This document shows, piece after piece, positions 42,149-50,953 of a stretch of DNA of 64,000 nucleotides. The stretch comes from Micromonospora kangleipakensis (GTDB taxonomy: Bacteria > Actinomycetota > Actinomycetes > Mycobacteriales > Micromonosporaceae): NCBI RefSeq assembly GCF_004217615.1, contig NZ_SHLD01000001.1:6262001-6326000 (forward strand). Direction: 5' to 3'. The first letter of the stretch is position 1. Each line of letters starts with the position of its first letter. The position numbers and the translations under genes are program-made. The notes below the pieces were generated by a model. That model was given only the letters and a program-made list of their open reading frames with translations. It was not told the origin of the DNA and made no database searches.

Positions 42149-43969
42149 ATGCCGGTATCGGTCACCATGCCCCGGCTCGGCGAGAGCGTCACCGAGGGCA
42201 CCGTCACGCGCTGGCTCAAGCAGGAGGGCGACACCGTCGAGGTCGACGAGCCGCTCCTCGAGGTCTCGACCGACAAGGTCGACACCGAGATCCCGTCGCC
42301 CGCGGCGGGGGTGCTGAGCCGCATCGTGGTCGGTGAGGACGAGACCGCCGAGGTCGGCAGCGAGCTGGCCGTCATCGCGGGCGAGGGCGAGGCGGCCGGC
42401 GCGGCCGCCCCGGAGCCGCAGGAGGCCCCGGCCGCGGAGGCCGCCGCGGAGCCGCAGGTTGAGGCGGAACAGCCGGCCGTCGAGGAGCCGGCGGCCCAGG
42501 CCGCCCCGGCGCCGTCGGGCGAGGGCACCCCGGTGAAGATGCCGGCCCTGGGTGAGAGCGTCACCGAGGGTACGGTCACCCGCTGGCTCAAGCAGGTCGG
42601 CGAGACCGTCGAGGTGGACGAGCCGCTGCTGGAGGTCTCCACCGACAAGGTCGACACCGAGATCCCCTCGCCGGTCGCCGGCACCGTGCTGGAGATCAAG
42701 GTCGCCGAGGACGAGACCGCCGAGGTCGGCGCCGACCTGGCGATCATCGGCGCGGCCGGCGCCGCGCCGGCCAAGCCGAAGGCGGAGCCCAAGCCGGAGC
42801 CGAAGGCCGAGGCGAAGCCCGAGCCGAAGCCGGAGCCGAAGGCCGAGGCCGCCCCGGAGCCGAAGGTCGAGGAGCCGACCCCGGGCATGTCGTACAACCA
42901 GCCGGCGGCCGAGGCGGAGACCGCCGCGCAGCCGGTGCAGGCCGAGCAGGCGGCCCAGCCGGCCGCGCCGACCCCGACCCCGCAGCGCCCCTCCGCCCCG
43001 GCGCAGGGCGCCGGCGAGGAGGCGGCCGGCTACGTGACCCCGCTGGTGCGCAAGCTCGCCAGCGAGCACGGCGTGGACCTCTCCTCGGTCAACGGCACCG
43101 GCGTCGGCGGGCGGATCCGCAAGCAGGACGTGCTGGAGGCGGCCGAGAAGGCCAAGGCGGCCAAGGCCGCGCCGGCCGCGCAGCCGGCCGCCGCTGCCGC
43201 TCCGGCGGCCCCGGCCAAGCCGGCCGCCAAGCCGCAGCCGAGCAGCAAGCGGGGCACCACCGAGAAGCTGACCCGGATCCGCGGGGCCATCGCCAAGCGG
43301 ATGCAGGAGTCGCTGCACGAGATGGCGCAGCTCACCACGGTGATCGAGGTGGACGTCACCAAGATCGCCAAGCTGCGGGCGCAGGCGAAGGACTCCTTCC
43401 AGCAGCGGCACGGGGTGAAGCTGTCCTTCCTGCCGTTCTTCGCCCTCGCCACCGTCGAGGCGCTGCAGACGCATCCGATCGTCAACGCCCGGATGGACCT
43501 GGCGGCGGGGACGATCACCTACCCGGACTCGGAGCACCTCGGCATCGCCGTGGACACCGAGCGGGGGCTCCTGGTGCCGGTCATCCACAACGCCGGCGAC
43601 CTCAACCTGGGCGGCATCGCCAAGCGGGTCGCCGATCTGGCCGAGCGCACCCGGACCAACAAGATCAGCCCGGACGAGATCGCCGGGGCGACCTTCACGC
43701 TGACCAACACCGGCAGCCGGGGCGCCCTCTTCGACACCCCGATCGTGCCGTCACCGCAGTCGGCGATGCTCGGCACGGGTGCCGTGGTGAAGCGTCCGGT
43801 CGTGGTCAACGACCCGGAGCTGGGCGAGGTCATCGCGGTCCGGCAGATGGTCTACCTGGCCCTGTCCTACGACCACCGGCTGATCGACGGCGCGGACGCC
43901 GCCCGCTTCCTGGTCGCGGTCAAGGAGCGGCTGGAGGCCGGCAACTTCGAGGCCGAGCTGGGCCTGTAA
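42149..43969 (+). CDS. sucB: Dihydrolipoamide acyltransferase E2 with two lipoyl domains
   Basis: A 606-residue E2. Two lipoyl domains come first, with lipoylated Lys43 and Lys167, both in STDKVDTE. The linkers are rich in Ala, Pro, Glu and Lys. A peripheral subunit-binding domain follows ([17 protein letters not shown], about 293-309). The catalytic domain (about 370-606) ends with the active-site [12 protein letters not shown] (His about 575). Two lipoyl domains match the mycobacterial protein (DlaT) used for pyruvate dehydrogenase, so dlaT may be a truer name than sucB. ATG 42149 follows AAGGAGTCTGGAGAAC. Its lipoate is supplied by lipB and lipA, 12 to 15 kb downstream. Confidence 0.95.
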   Translation: MPVSVTMPRLGESVTEGTVTRWLKQEGDTVEVDEPLLEVSTDKVDTEIPSPAAGVLSRIVVGEDETAEVGSELAVIAGEGEAAGAAAPEPQEAPAAEAAAEPQVEAEQPAVEEPAAQAAPAPSGEGTPVKMPALGESVTEGTVTRWLKQVGETVEVDEPLLEVSTDKVDTEIPSPVAGTVLEIKVAEDETAEVGADLAIIGAAGAAPAKPKAEPKPEPKAEAKPEPKPEPKAEAAPEPKVEEPTPGMSYNQPAAEAETAAQPVQAEQAAQPAAPTPTPQRPSAPAQGAGEEAAGYVTPLVRKLASEHGVDLSSVNGTGVGGRIRKQDVLEAAEKAKAAKAAPAAQPAAAAAPAAPAKPAAKPQPSSKRGTTEKLTRIRGAIAKRMQESLHEMAQLTTVIEVDVTKIAKLRAQAKDSFQQRHGVKLSFLPFFALATVEALQTHPIVNARMDLAAGTITYPDSEHLGIAVDTERGLLVPVIHNAGDLNLGGIAKRVADLAERTRTNKISPDEIAGATFTLTNTGSRGALFDTPIVPSPQSAMLGTGAVVKRPVVVNDPELGEVIAVRQMVYLALSYDHRLIDGADAARFLVAVKERLEAGNFEAELGL

Positions 43970-43985
43970 CACCCGCGCGAAAGAG

Positions 43986-44016
43986 GGCGCCCCGGTCATC
44001 TCGACCGGGGCGCCCT
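43986..44016. terminator. Bidirectional hairpin terminator after sucB
   Basis: A perfect 13-bp stem GGGCGCCCCGGTC / GACCGGGGCGCCC with an ATCTC loop and TTT behind it, between sucB and the convergent SDR gene. Confidence 0.8.
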
Positions 44017-44035
44017 TTCGCCGTTTCCGGGCCGG

Positions 44036-44983
44036 TCAGCCGCGCAGGTGCTCCTCGGAGACCTGCCAGAGCCGCTCGGCGGCCTCCGGGTCCCGGGCGT
44101 ACGGGGCGTACCCGGTGCGGGTGCCGGGCTGGTTCGGCCCGGCCTCCTGGACGTCCTCGAAGTACCGCCCGCCGACGCCGTCGAGCAGCGGGGACGCGGC
44201 GACCAGCACCGAGGTCGCGGCGCCCTGTTCGGTGTTCTTCCAACTGGGCGTCGTCCCGCCCCCGCTCTCGGCGCGCAGCCGGGCGAGGTCCTCCTCGCTG
44301 ACGTAGCGCTGGAGGTTGGTCCGGATCGCGCCCGGCATCAGGGCGTTGCTGAGGATGCCGTCGTCCGCCCAGCGCCGGCTGACCTCGACGGCGAAGAGCA
44401 CGTTCGCCGTCTTGGACTGCCCGTACGCCGCCCAGGGCTCGTACGGCCGCTGTTGGAAGTGGATGTCCTCGAACATCACGGGTGAGCGCAGGTGCGCCGA
44501 CGAGCTGACCGAGACGATCCGGGCCCCGTCGGCCGCCGCGAGGGCCGGGCGCAGCCCGGTGGCCAGGGCGAAGTGGCCCAGGTGGTTGGTGGCGAACTGC
44601 ATCTCCCAGCCCTGCGGGGTGCGCATCTCGGGCGAGGCCATGATGCCGGCGTTGTTGACCAGCATGTGCAGTGGCCCGTCCCAGGTCCGGACGAAGGCGG
44701 CCACCGAGGCCAGGTCGGCGAGGTCCAGCGGGGCCACCAGGATCCGGTCGTTGCCGGTGGTGCCGGTGATGTCGGTGGCGGCCTGCTGACCGGCGTCGAC
44801 GTTGCGTACGGCGAGCGTGACGTCGGCCCCGGCGGCGGCGAGCGCGCGGGCGGTCTCCACGCCGATCCCGGACGCGCCGCCGGTGACGACGGCCCGGCGC
44901 CCGGTGAGGTCGATGCCGCGCACCACCTCAATGGCGGTGGTCTCCCGGGAGTACGGCGTGCTGACGGGTGTGCTGGTGGTCAT
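44036..44983 (-). CDS. Short-chain dehydrogenase/reductase
   Basis: A 315-residue SDR of the WW-oxidoreductase/retinol-dehydrogenase-like type. The cofactor motif TGGASGIG is at about 34-41, NNAG at about 114-117 and the catalytic YGQSK at about 193-197, with a Ser at SVSSSAH. ATG 44983 follows AAGGATGG. It diverges from a TetR gene; the gap has two copies of a palindrome, so TetR control is likely. The substrate cannot be named. Confidence 0.9.
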   Translation of the reverse strand: MTTSTPVSTPYSRETTAIEVVRGIDLTGRRAVVTGGASGIGVETARALAAAGADVTLAVRNVDAGQQAATDITGTTGNDRILVAPLDLADLASVAAFVRTWDGPLHMLVNNAGIMASPEMRTPQGWEMQFATNHLGHFALATGLRPALAAADGARIVSVSSSAHLRSPVMFEDIHFQQRPYEPWAAYGQSKTANVLFAVEVSRRWADDGILSNALMPGAIRTNLQRYVSEEDLARLRAESGGGTTPSWKNTEQGAATSVLVAASPLLDGVGGRYFEDVQEAGPNQPGTRTGYAPYARDPEAAERLWQVSEEHLRG

Positions 44984-45039
44984 GATCCATCCTTGTCGGT
45001 GGCGACGCGGACGCCCGGTCCGGCCGCTACGATGAGAAT

Positions 45040-45085
45040 CGGAGGATCCTCCGTTACGTCTCGAGACTAACCGGAGGCTTCTCCG
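45040..45085. promoter_or_regulatory. Paired TetR-type operator
   Basis: A perfect 14-bp palindrome CGGAGGATCCTCCG (45040-45053) and an imperfect copy CGGAGGCTTCTCCG (45072-45085), 32 bases apart (three helical turns), between the SDR and TetR starts. Confidence 0.65.
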
Positions 45086-45131
45086 CTTGCCAACCCGACC
45101 GCGCCTCGGCCGGTCGCCCGGAGGAGGAGAC

Positions 45132-45710
45132 GTGCCCGACACCAGCCCCCGACCGCTGCGCGCCGACGCGCTGCGCAACCGGCAGCGGCTGCTGGACGCC
45201 GCGGTACGCGCGTTTTCCCACGCCGGGCCGGAGGTAACACTCGACTCGATCGCCCGGGAGGCCGGGGTCGGCATCGGCACCCTCTACCGGCATTTCCCCA
45301 CTCGGGAGGCCCTGGTCGAGGCGGCCTACCGCAACGAGCTGGCCAAGCTCTGCGACGCCGCGCCGGAGCTGCTGGCCAGCCTGCCGCCGGACCAGGCGGT
45401 ACGCGCCTGGATGGACCGTTTCATCGACTATCTCTCCACGAAGCGGGGCATGGCGGACGCCCTGAGGCTGGTCATCGCCTCCGGCGCCAACCCGTACGCG
45501 CAGAGCCGGGACCGGCTGATCGCCGCGCTCGGCCTGCTGCTGGAGGCGGGCGGCGCGGCGGGCACCGTCCGGGCCGACGTCGCGCCCACTGATGTGCTGG
45601 CCGGCCTCAGCGGGGTCTCCCTGGTCGCCGGCGAGCCCGACCAGCGCGAGCAGGCCGGCCGCCTGCTCGACCTGCTGATGGACGGCCTGCGGCGCCACGC
45701 CACCGGCTGA
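45132..45710 (+). CDS. TetR-family repressor
   Basis: A 192-residue regulator with an N-terminal TetR helix-turn-helix: RLLDAAVRAFSHAGPEVTLD, SIAREAGVGIGTLYRHFPTREALV (about 38-61), and an all-helical ligand domain. GTG 45132 has GAGGAGGAG 4 bases upstream. The palindromic operator lies between it and the divergent SDR, so it likely represses both genes. The inducer is unknown. Confidence 0.93.
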   Translation: MPDTSPRPLRADALRNRQRLLDAAVRAFSHAGPEVTLDSIAREAGVGIGTLYRHFPTREALVEAAYRNELAKLCDAAPELLASLPPDQAVRAWMDRFIDYLSTKRGMADALRLVIASGANPYAQSRDRLIAALGLLLEAGGAAGTVRADVAPTDVLAGLSGVSLVAGEPDQREQAGRLLDLLMDGLRRHATG

Positions 45711-45754
45711 GCGGTTTCAAGCCGGAGCCGTCCGGGCGCTGGGAGACTCGACCA

Positions 45755-47086
45755 GTGAGCGGCAAACGGCGGCGCGGAGGGTTGGGGCCGGCCGTCGCCA
45801 TCGCCCCCGGCGCGCGGGTGGACCGCTTCGAGGTCTTCTTCGACCTGGTCTTCGTCTTCTCGTTCTTCATCATCACCCGGGCCACCGCCCTGGACATCAA
45901 CGGCACCAACCTGCTGCACGCCCTGCTGGTCCTCGCCGTGCTCTGGTGGTCGTGGGTGGTGCACAGCCTGGTCGCCACCCGGGTCCGGCTGGGCGAAGGC
46001 TTCGTTCCGGTGCTGATGGTGGCCGGGATGGCCGCGCTCTTCACCTTCGCGCTGGCGCTGCCGCAGGCCTTCCGGGACCCCGGGGAGAACGCGGCCGGGC
46101 CGATGGTGGCGGCGGGCAGCTACGTGGTCATCCGCGCCGTGCACCTGGCCCTCTACCTGCACGTCGTGCGGGACAGCCCGAACGAGCGCCGGCAGTTGCG
46201 CCGCTTCGCCCCGGAGCTGGTGCTGAGCACCTTCCTGCTGCTCCTCGCCGCCCTGATCCCGGCGCAGATCCAGGAACCGGGCCGGGCCGCCCTGGTCCGC
46301 GACGGGCTCTGGGCGACGGTGGTGCTGCTGCAGTACTCCACCGGGCTCATCGCGGGCACCTGGGGCTGGAACGTCACGTCCGCCGAGCACTGGACCGAGC
46401 GGTACGACCTCATCCTGATCATCGCCCTGGGCGAGTCGGTCATCTCGGTCGGCGTCGGCAGCAACCTGCTCGGTCAGCCGCCGACCTGGCCGGCCGTCGC
46501 CGCCGCCGTCCTCGGCATCGTCTTCACCGCCGCCCTGTGGTGGGTGCACTACGACTGGGTGGGGCCGGCCGCCCGGATCGCCCTCCACGCCGCCGAGGGA
46601 CGCCCCCGGGTGGCGATGGCCCGGGACGCGTACGCCTACTTCTACCTGCCGATGATCGCCGGGATCATCCTGTTCGCCCTGGGCGCCGAGCGGATCGTGC
46701 ACGAGATCGCCGATCCGCACGTTCCGCTGGAACAACGCGCGGACGGTCCCGGCGTGGCGCTGCTCTTCGGTGGGGTGATCTGCTATCTCTGCGGCAACAT
46801 GCTGTTCCAGCTCCGCACCCTGCACACGGTCACCTGGCTCCGGGTGGGCACGGTGCTGCTGCTCGGGGCGTGCATTCCGGTCGGCCAACGCCTGCCGGGG
46901 CTGGCCGCCCTCACCCTGCTGACCGTCATCTGCGTCGGGCTGGTGGCGCTGGAGGTGCTGACCATGGGCGAGAGCCGGGACGCGCTGCACGCGGTCGTCG
47001 CCCAGGAACGGACCACCCACGAGGCGCGCGAGGCGGCCTTTCGGGCCCGCTGGCACGAGCGGGAGTCCGACGAGCCTTCGACGTGA
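45755..47086 (+). CDS. Low-temperature-requirement A (LtrA) family membrane protein
   Basis: A 443-residue polytopic protein with about 12 hydrophobic segments and the LtrA start motif VDRFEVFFDLVFVFSFF (about 22-38). YDLILIIALGESVISVGVG (about 217-235) is the second conserved block. The name comes from a Listeria mutant, but the biochemical role is unknown. It follows the TetR gene by 44 bases on the same strand. Confidence 0.88.
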   Translation: MSGKRRRGGLGPAVAIAPGARVDRFEVFFDLVFVFSFFIITRATALDINGTNLLHALLVLAVLWWSWVVHSLVATRVRLGEGFVPVLMVAGMAALFTFALALPQAFRDPGENAAGPMVAAGSYVVIRAVHLALYLHVVRDSPNERRQLRRFAPELVLSTFLLLLAALIPAQIQEPGRAALVRDGLWATVVLLQYSTGLIAGTWGWNVTSAEHWTERYDLILIIALGESVISVGVGSNLLGQPPTWPAVAAAVLGIVFTAALWWVHYDWVGPAARIALHAAEGRPRVAMARDAYAYFYLPMIAGIILFALGAERIVHEIADPHVPLEQRADGPGVALLFGGVICYLCGNMLFQLRTLHTVTWLRVGTVLLLGACIPVGQRLPGLAALTLLTVICVGLVALEVLTMGESRDALHAVVAQERTTHEAREAAFRARWHERESDEPST

Positions 47087-47241
47087 CCCGGAGCCGCCCG
47101 CCATGGCCACCATGGCGGTGGTGCGGGCGCGGCGGGGGGCAGCCGGCCCGGGGCGGGACGCGTAAACTCGCCGCCAGCGTCGCGGTGCGCCCGGCACGAA
47201 GACCGCCGTGGGCATGGAGGCGCGGGACAGCAGGGGACCAT

Positions 47242-47772
47242 GTGCACCCATCCCACGAGCCGAACGGGCGGCTGACCGCCCTCGGCAACCAGTTGATCGA
47301 GATCCACCTCTGGCTCCGCGAGGAGCTGGCCCGGCTCCGGACGAGCCTCGACTCCCCCGGCGCCGACCTCCGGTCGTCCCCGGACCTGCGCGCCCACTGC
47401 CTGGGCTTCTGCGCCGCACTCACCCGCCACCACGGCGGCGAGGACGGCGGCGCGTTCCGGGTCCTCGCCGAACGGGAGCCGGCGCTGCGCCCGGTCCTCG
47501 CCGAGCTGGCGGAGGACCACCAGGTGGTGGCGGGCATCCTGCGCCGGATCGAGGAGCTGACGGCCGACCCGACCGCCGGCCGGGAGGTCCGCGCCGAGCT
47601 GGACGGCCTCGCCGCGCTGCTGGAGTCGCACTTCAGCTACGAGGAGAAGAAACTGGTCGCCGCGCTCAACGCGGTGAACCGGGAGGCGGGCGACACCGTG
47701 GAACTGCTCGGCGTCCCGCTGCCCGACGAGGGGGCGCCGACCATGGATCCGAGGGGGACGGGGAGACGATGA
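47242..47772 (+). CDS. Hemerythrin-domain protein
   Basis: A 176-residue four-helix protein with the HHE-type pattern of potential di-iron ligands: His in IEIHLWLREEL (about 21-31), RHHGGEDGG (about 63-71), EDHQVV (about 91-96) and ESHFSYEEKKL (about 131-141). GTG 47242 was chosen for AGGGGA just upstream; the longer reading has no similarity. Such proteins bind oxygen, nitric oxide or iron. Its stop overlaps the start of an aldo/keto reductase (ATGA). Confidence 0.88.
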   Translation: MHPSHEPNGRLTALGNQLIEIHLWLREELARLRTSLDSPGADLRSSPDLRAHCLGFCAALTRHHGGEDGGAFRVLAEREPALRPVLAELAEDHQVVAGILRRIEELTADPTAGREVRAELDGLAALLESHFSYEEKKLVAALNAVNREAGDTVELLGVPLPDEGAPTMDPRGTGRR

Positions 47773-48662
47773 CCACCGACACGATCACCGCCGCGGCGGC
47801 GGGCACCTGGCGCCTGGGCGACCTGACGGTCAACCGGATCGGCTTCGGCGCGATGCGGCTGACCAGCAGGGCCGACGGCGGCCCGAGCGACCGGGACCGG
47901 GCGATCGCCGTCCTGCGCCGGGCGGTCGAGCTGGGCGTCAACCACATCGACACGGCGGCGTTCTACTTCTCGCCGCTGCGGTCGGCCAACGAGCTGATCA
48001 ACCGGGCGCTGGCGCCGTACCCGGACGATCTGGTGATCGTCACCAAGGTCGGGCCGGGCAGGGACCCGTCCGGCGAATGGCTGCCGATGGCCCGGCCGGA
48101 CCAGCTCCGCGGCCAGGTCGAGGAGAATCTCCGTCAGCTCGGCCGCGACCACCTGGACGTGGTCAACCTCCGGGTGTACGGCCCGGAGCCCCTCGCCGAG
48201 CACTTCGGCGCGCTCGCCGAGCTGCGCGACGCCGGATTGATCCGCCACCTCGGCGTCTCCGCCATCCGCCCGCACCAGCTCGCCGAGGCGCAGGCCGTCG
48301 CGCCGGTGGTCTGCGTGCAGAACTCGTACGGCCTGGGCTACCGCGCCGGCAACGACCAGCTGCTCCGCGAGTGCGCGGCGGAGGGCATCGCGTTCGTGCC
48401 GTTCTTCTCGCTCGCCACCAGCGGGCGCGAGGCCGGGGCCAGCGGCGCCGAGCACGACGAGGTGCGGGCCGTCGCCCGGGAGCACGGGGTGACCCCGGCC
48501 CAGGTCCGGCTGGCCTGGACGCTGCACCGGGGCCCGAACGTGCTGGCCATCCCGGGCACCGGCGACCCGGAGCACCAGGCGCAGAACGTGGCGGCCGGCG
48601 CGCTGCGCCTCTCCCCCGACGACCTGGCCCGTCTGGAGGCCGTGCACCGGTCCGCCGGTTAG
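47769..48662 (+). CDS. Aldo/keto reductase (YdbC/PdxI-like)
   Basis: A 297-residue oxidoreductase: FGAMRLTS at the N-terminus, NHIDTAAFYFSP (Asp and Tyr, about 59-70), VIVTKVGPG (Lys about 89) and a C-terminal VLAIPGTGDPEHQAQN. At the place of the catalytic His the sequence reads DVVNLRVYG, so the His is absent. The same replacement is, as I recall, seen in E. coli YdbC/PdxI, a pyridoxal reductase, so that class is favoured. It overlaps the hemerythrin gene by 4 bases. Confidence 0.85.
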   Translation: MTTDTITAAAAGTWRLGDLTVNRIGFGAMRLTSRADGGPSDRDRAIAVLRRAVELGVNHIDTAAFYFSPLRSANELINRALAPYPDDLVIVTKVGPGRDPSGEWLPMARPDQLRGQVEENLRQLGRDHLDVVNLRVYGPEPLAEHFGALAELRDAGLIRHLGVSAIRPHQLAEAQAVAPVVCVQNSYGLGYRAGNDQLLRECAAEGIAFVPFFSLATSGREAGASGAEHDEVRAVAREHGVTPAQVRLAWTLHRGPNVLAIPGTGDPEHQAQNVAAGALRLSPDDLARLEAVHRSAG

Positions 48663-48845
48663 GCCTCGGCGTCGGGTGCCCGGCGGCCCCTCCCGGCCGT
48701 CGGGCGGCCCCGGCGGCCCGGGCAGGACGACTTCCGCCGCAGGACGCGGGCGGGCGCCCGGTGGGTCGCGGCTCGGGATTCGCCGGTCAGCAGAATCGGT
48801 GGGTCCGGGCTGGCCGCCGTGCCGTCAACGCCGGATGCTGGGCCG

Positions 48846-49769
48846 ATGGTGATCTTCTCCGTCCAGGCCCGTCCCGCCGACGCGGCGAGCTGGCTCGACC
48901 TGGCTCGCCGGGCCGAGGCCGCCGGCTTCGACGCCCTGCTGGCCTCGGACCACCCCGGCCACGGCGCGTCGCCGTTCGTCTCGCTGGCCGCCGCGGCGGC
49001 GGTGACCTCCACGCTCGGCCTCGGCTCGTACGTCTCCAACGCCGGCGTCCGCGAGCCGATCCTGCTCGCCACCGACGTGGCCACCCTGGACGTGGTCTCC
49101 GGCGGCCGGGCCCGGCTCGGGCTCGGCGCGGGCCACACCCCCGCCGAGTGGCGGGCAGTCGGCCGCGAGCGGCCCGACGTCGCCGCCCGGGTACGCCGCT
49201 GCGTGGCCGTCGCGGAGGCCGTCCGGGACCTGCTGGCCGGCGCGGAGGTCACCGTGGACACCCCGGAACTGGTCGCCCACGCGGCCAAGCTGGGCGGGCT
49301 GCGGCCCGTCCAGGGCCGGGTCCCGCTGACCATGGGTACGGCGAACTCGACGCTGCTGCGCTGGGCCGGCGCGCACGCCGACGTGGTCGGCCTGACCGGC
49401 TTCGGCCGGACCCTCGCCGACGGGCACGCGCACGACGTGCGGTGGCGGGCCGACCAGATCGACGCGCAGCTCGCGCACGTGGCGGCCGGAGCCGCCGGCC
49501 GGGCCGAGCCGCCCGCGCTGGAGGCCCTGGTCCAGCAGGTGGCGGTGACCGACGACGCCGAGGCCGCCGCCGCGAAGACGGCCGCCGACACCGGCCTGAC
49601 CGTCGCCGAGCTGCTGGCCACCCCGTTCGTCCTGATCGGTACGGCGGAGGAGATCGTCGCGGCGGTCGCGGCACACCGGCGCCGCTGGGGCATCACCCGC
49701 TTCGTGGTACGCGCCGACGCCGTCGACGCGCTGGCCCCGCTGCTCCCCCGCCTGGCGGCGCTGACCTGA
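48846..49769 (+). CDS. LLM-class flavin or F420-dependent oxidoreductase
   Basis: A 307-residue TIM-barrel protein of the luciferase-like group: WLDLARRAEAAGFDALLASDH (about 17-37), LGLGSYVSNAGVREPILLA (about 59-77), LDVVSGGRARLGLGAG (about 82-97). Its pattern fits F420-dependent families of actinobacteria (TIGR03621-like), but FMN cannot be ruled out. The start may be ATG 48846 or GTG 48819; no clean ribosome site helps. It lies 183 bases after the aldo/keto reductase. Confidence 0.87.
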   Translation: MVIFSVQARPADAASWLDLARRAEAAGFDALLASDHPGHGASPFVSLAAAAAVTSTLGLGSYVSNAGVREPILLATDVATLDVVSGGRARLGLGAGHTPAEWRAVGRERPDVAARVRRCVAVAEAVRDLLAGAEVTVDTPELVAHAAKLGGLRPVQGRVPLTMGTANSTLLRWAGAHADVVGLTGFGRTLADGHAHDVRWRADQIDAQLAHVAAGAAGRAEPPALEALVQQVAVTDDAEAAAAKTAADTGLTVAELLATPFVLIGTAEEIVAAVAAHRRRWGITRFVVRADAVDALAPLLPRLAALT

Positions 49770-49797
49770 CCCGGCGCGCACCCGGTTGTGCCAGCGA

Positions 49798-49841
49798 GCG
49801 ATATGACTGTCAGGCATATTTATCACTGACAGGCATATCGC
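49798..49841. repeat. A+T-rich inverted repeat at the GntR 3' end
   Basis: GCGATATGACTGTCAG (49798-49813) and CTGACAGGCATATCGC (49826-49841) form 16-bp arms with one mismatch around a 12-base loop. ACTGWCAGGCATAT is also repeated directly within it. It lies 2 bases from the GntR stop and between convergent genes. Confidence 0.8.
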
Positions 49842-49843
49842 TC

Positions 49844-50083
49844 TCAGGACTGGTGCTGCCCGTCCGGCCGCTCGGCGACGAACACCCCGACGCCGTGCAC
49901 ACCCTCGACAACGCCCTGCATCTGGAGCACGAGGATGGCCTGACGCACGACACCGGCTGACACACCGTGCTCATCCTTGAGCTGGGCCGTTGACGGCAGC
50001 TTGTCGCCGGGTGCGAGTTGTCCGGACGCAATCTGTTCGCGGATGTGATCCGCAAGCTGCGCCCACTTGGCTTTGGCGGGCAT
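49844..50083 (-). CDS. Short GntR-type winged-helix regulator
   Basis: A 79-residue protein that is only the GntR DNA-binding domain: WAQLADHIREQIASGQLAPGD (about 7-27), KLPSTAQLKDEHGVSAGVVRQA (recognition helix) and a wing with VVEGVHGVGVFVAER. No effector domain is present. The ATG at 50083 has GGGAG 5 bases upstream. It diverges from three small genes and has a structured, A+T-rich control region, so it probably represses itself and that cassette. Short GntR proteins of this sort also occur in integrative elements. Confidence 0.87.
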   Translation of the reverse strand: MPAKAKWAQLADHIREQIASGQLAPGDKLPSTAQLKDEHGVSAGVVRQAILVLQMQGVVEGVHGVGVFVAERPDGQHQS

Positions 50084-50396
50084 GTTGACTCCCTGGTCTG
50101 CACCGCCATTCGATCACAACACACTTTACGAGACAAGTAAGGACCAGTTCGTTGACTTTACTAGTCTTGTCTGACAAAGTTCGACCTGACCGGCTCCCTG
50201 GTCTGCAAACCCGGAGCTGGTCGCCCTGTGAAACCACCCGGCCGGCCACTCCCCCGGTAGTCGGCCGGGTGCCACCCCCTGCCCGTGACCTGGTGTCGGC
50301 GGGCCCGTGAGCAGGCCCGGGGCGGGTGCCGGGCTCCGGCAGCACATTGCCGACCCCGCCCGTCTCGGCGCCGCCCGACGAGAGAGGCGGAGCAGC
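50084..50396. promoter_or_regulatory. Divergent control region of the GntR cassette
   Basis: A 313-base gene-free region. Minus-strand TAAAGT (50123-50128) is a GntR -10 candidate. Plus strand: TTGACT (50152-50157), 17-base gap, CAAAGT (50175-50180). CTTGTCT occurs in opposite orientation at 50131-50137 and 50166-50172, and the second overlaps TTGTCTGACAA (50167-50177). CTCCCTGGTCTGCA is repeated at 50089-50102, over the GntR ribosome site, and 50194-50207. A 10-bp stem (50235-50244 with 50262-50271) lies in the leader. Confidence 0.55.
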
Positions 50397-50693
50397 GTGC
50401 AGCCTGTGGTCGACCAACCGGTGGACGCGGTGGAGAAGGTGCTCGGCGAGTTGCCGGTGCCGTGGTTCGTCACGGCGGAGGACGTCCGGCTCGCCGTCCG
50501 GGCGGTGGTGGTGCACGCCCCAGAAGCCTGGCCGACCGGTCCGCTGTGCCGCAGCGACCGGACCCCGTACCCCTGCCTGCTGCACCGTTGGGGGCGGCGG
50601 GTGCTGCGGTCGCGCGGCCTTCCCGACGAGGTGGTTGACGAGCTGGTGGCGCGCGGCGACCAGCAGGCGCGCGTACCGGATCGGCGGCGATGA
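50397..50693 (+). CDS. Cassette protein 1, unknown function
   Basis: A 98-residue soluble protein: VDAVEKVLGELPVPWFVTAED, VRLAVRAVVVHAPEAWPTGPLC and CLLHRWGRRVLRSRGLPDEV. GTG 50397 has GAGAGGCGGAG upstream. The stop overlaps the start of the next gene (ATGA at 50690-50693). I recognise the pattern from other Micromonosporaceae, again with a GntR gene, but know no function. Confidence 0.72.
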   Translation: MQPVVDQPVDAVEKVLGELPVPWFVTAEDVRLAVRAVVVHAPEAWPTGPLCRSDRTPYPCLLHRWGRRVLRSRGLPDEVVDELVARGDQQARVPDRRR

Positions 50694-50953
50694 TGTGGCC
50701 GCGACGGAACGCGAAGCCGGTGCCGCTCGCGCCCCGCCACCGGCGGACCTGGCGGGGCGGGCGGCGCTGGTGCTCGTGCGGCCTGCGCTGGGCCGCCTGC
50801 CCCGACCGGCATGCCCCGGTACCGACCGAGCCGCCCGCCCCGCCGGCGAACACCCGCTCGTGGGACGAGGCGACCCGGGCGAACCCGCAGGTCGGCCGGG
50901 TCGGCCGGCTCACCCCGGCGCAGACCTGGCGGGCCAACGGCGGCCGCTGGTGA
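50690..50953 (+). CDS. Cassette protein 2, small Arg/Cys-containing protein
   Basis: An 87-residue basic protein with a compact Cys pattern CSCGLRWAACPD (about 28-39) and an N-terminus MMWPRRNAKPVPLAPRHRRT. Three Cys in CxCx6C plus a His could bind a metal. It overlaps both neighbours by 4 bases (ATGA before, GTGA after), which strongly supports that it is real and co-translated. Function unknown. Confidence 0.68.
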   Translation: MMWPRRNAKPVPLAPRHRRTWRGGRRWCSCGLRWAACPDRHAPVPTEPPAPPANTRSWDEATRANPQVGRVGRLTPAQTWRANGGRW

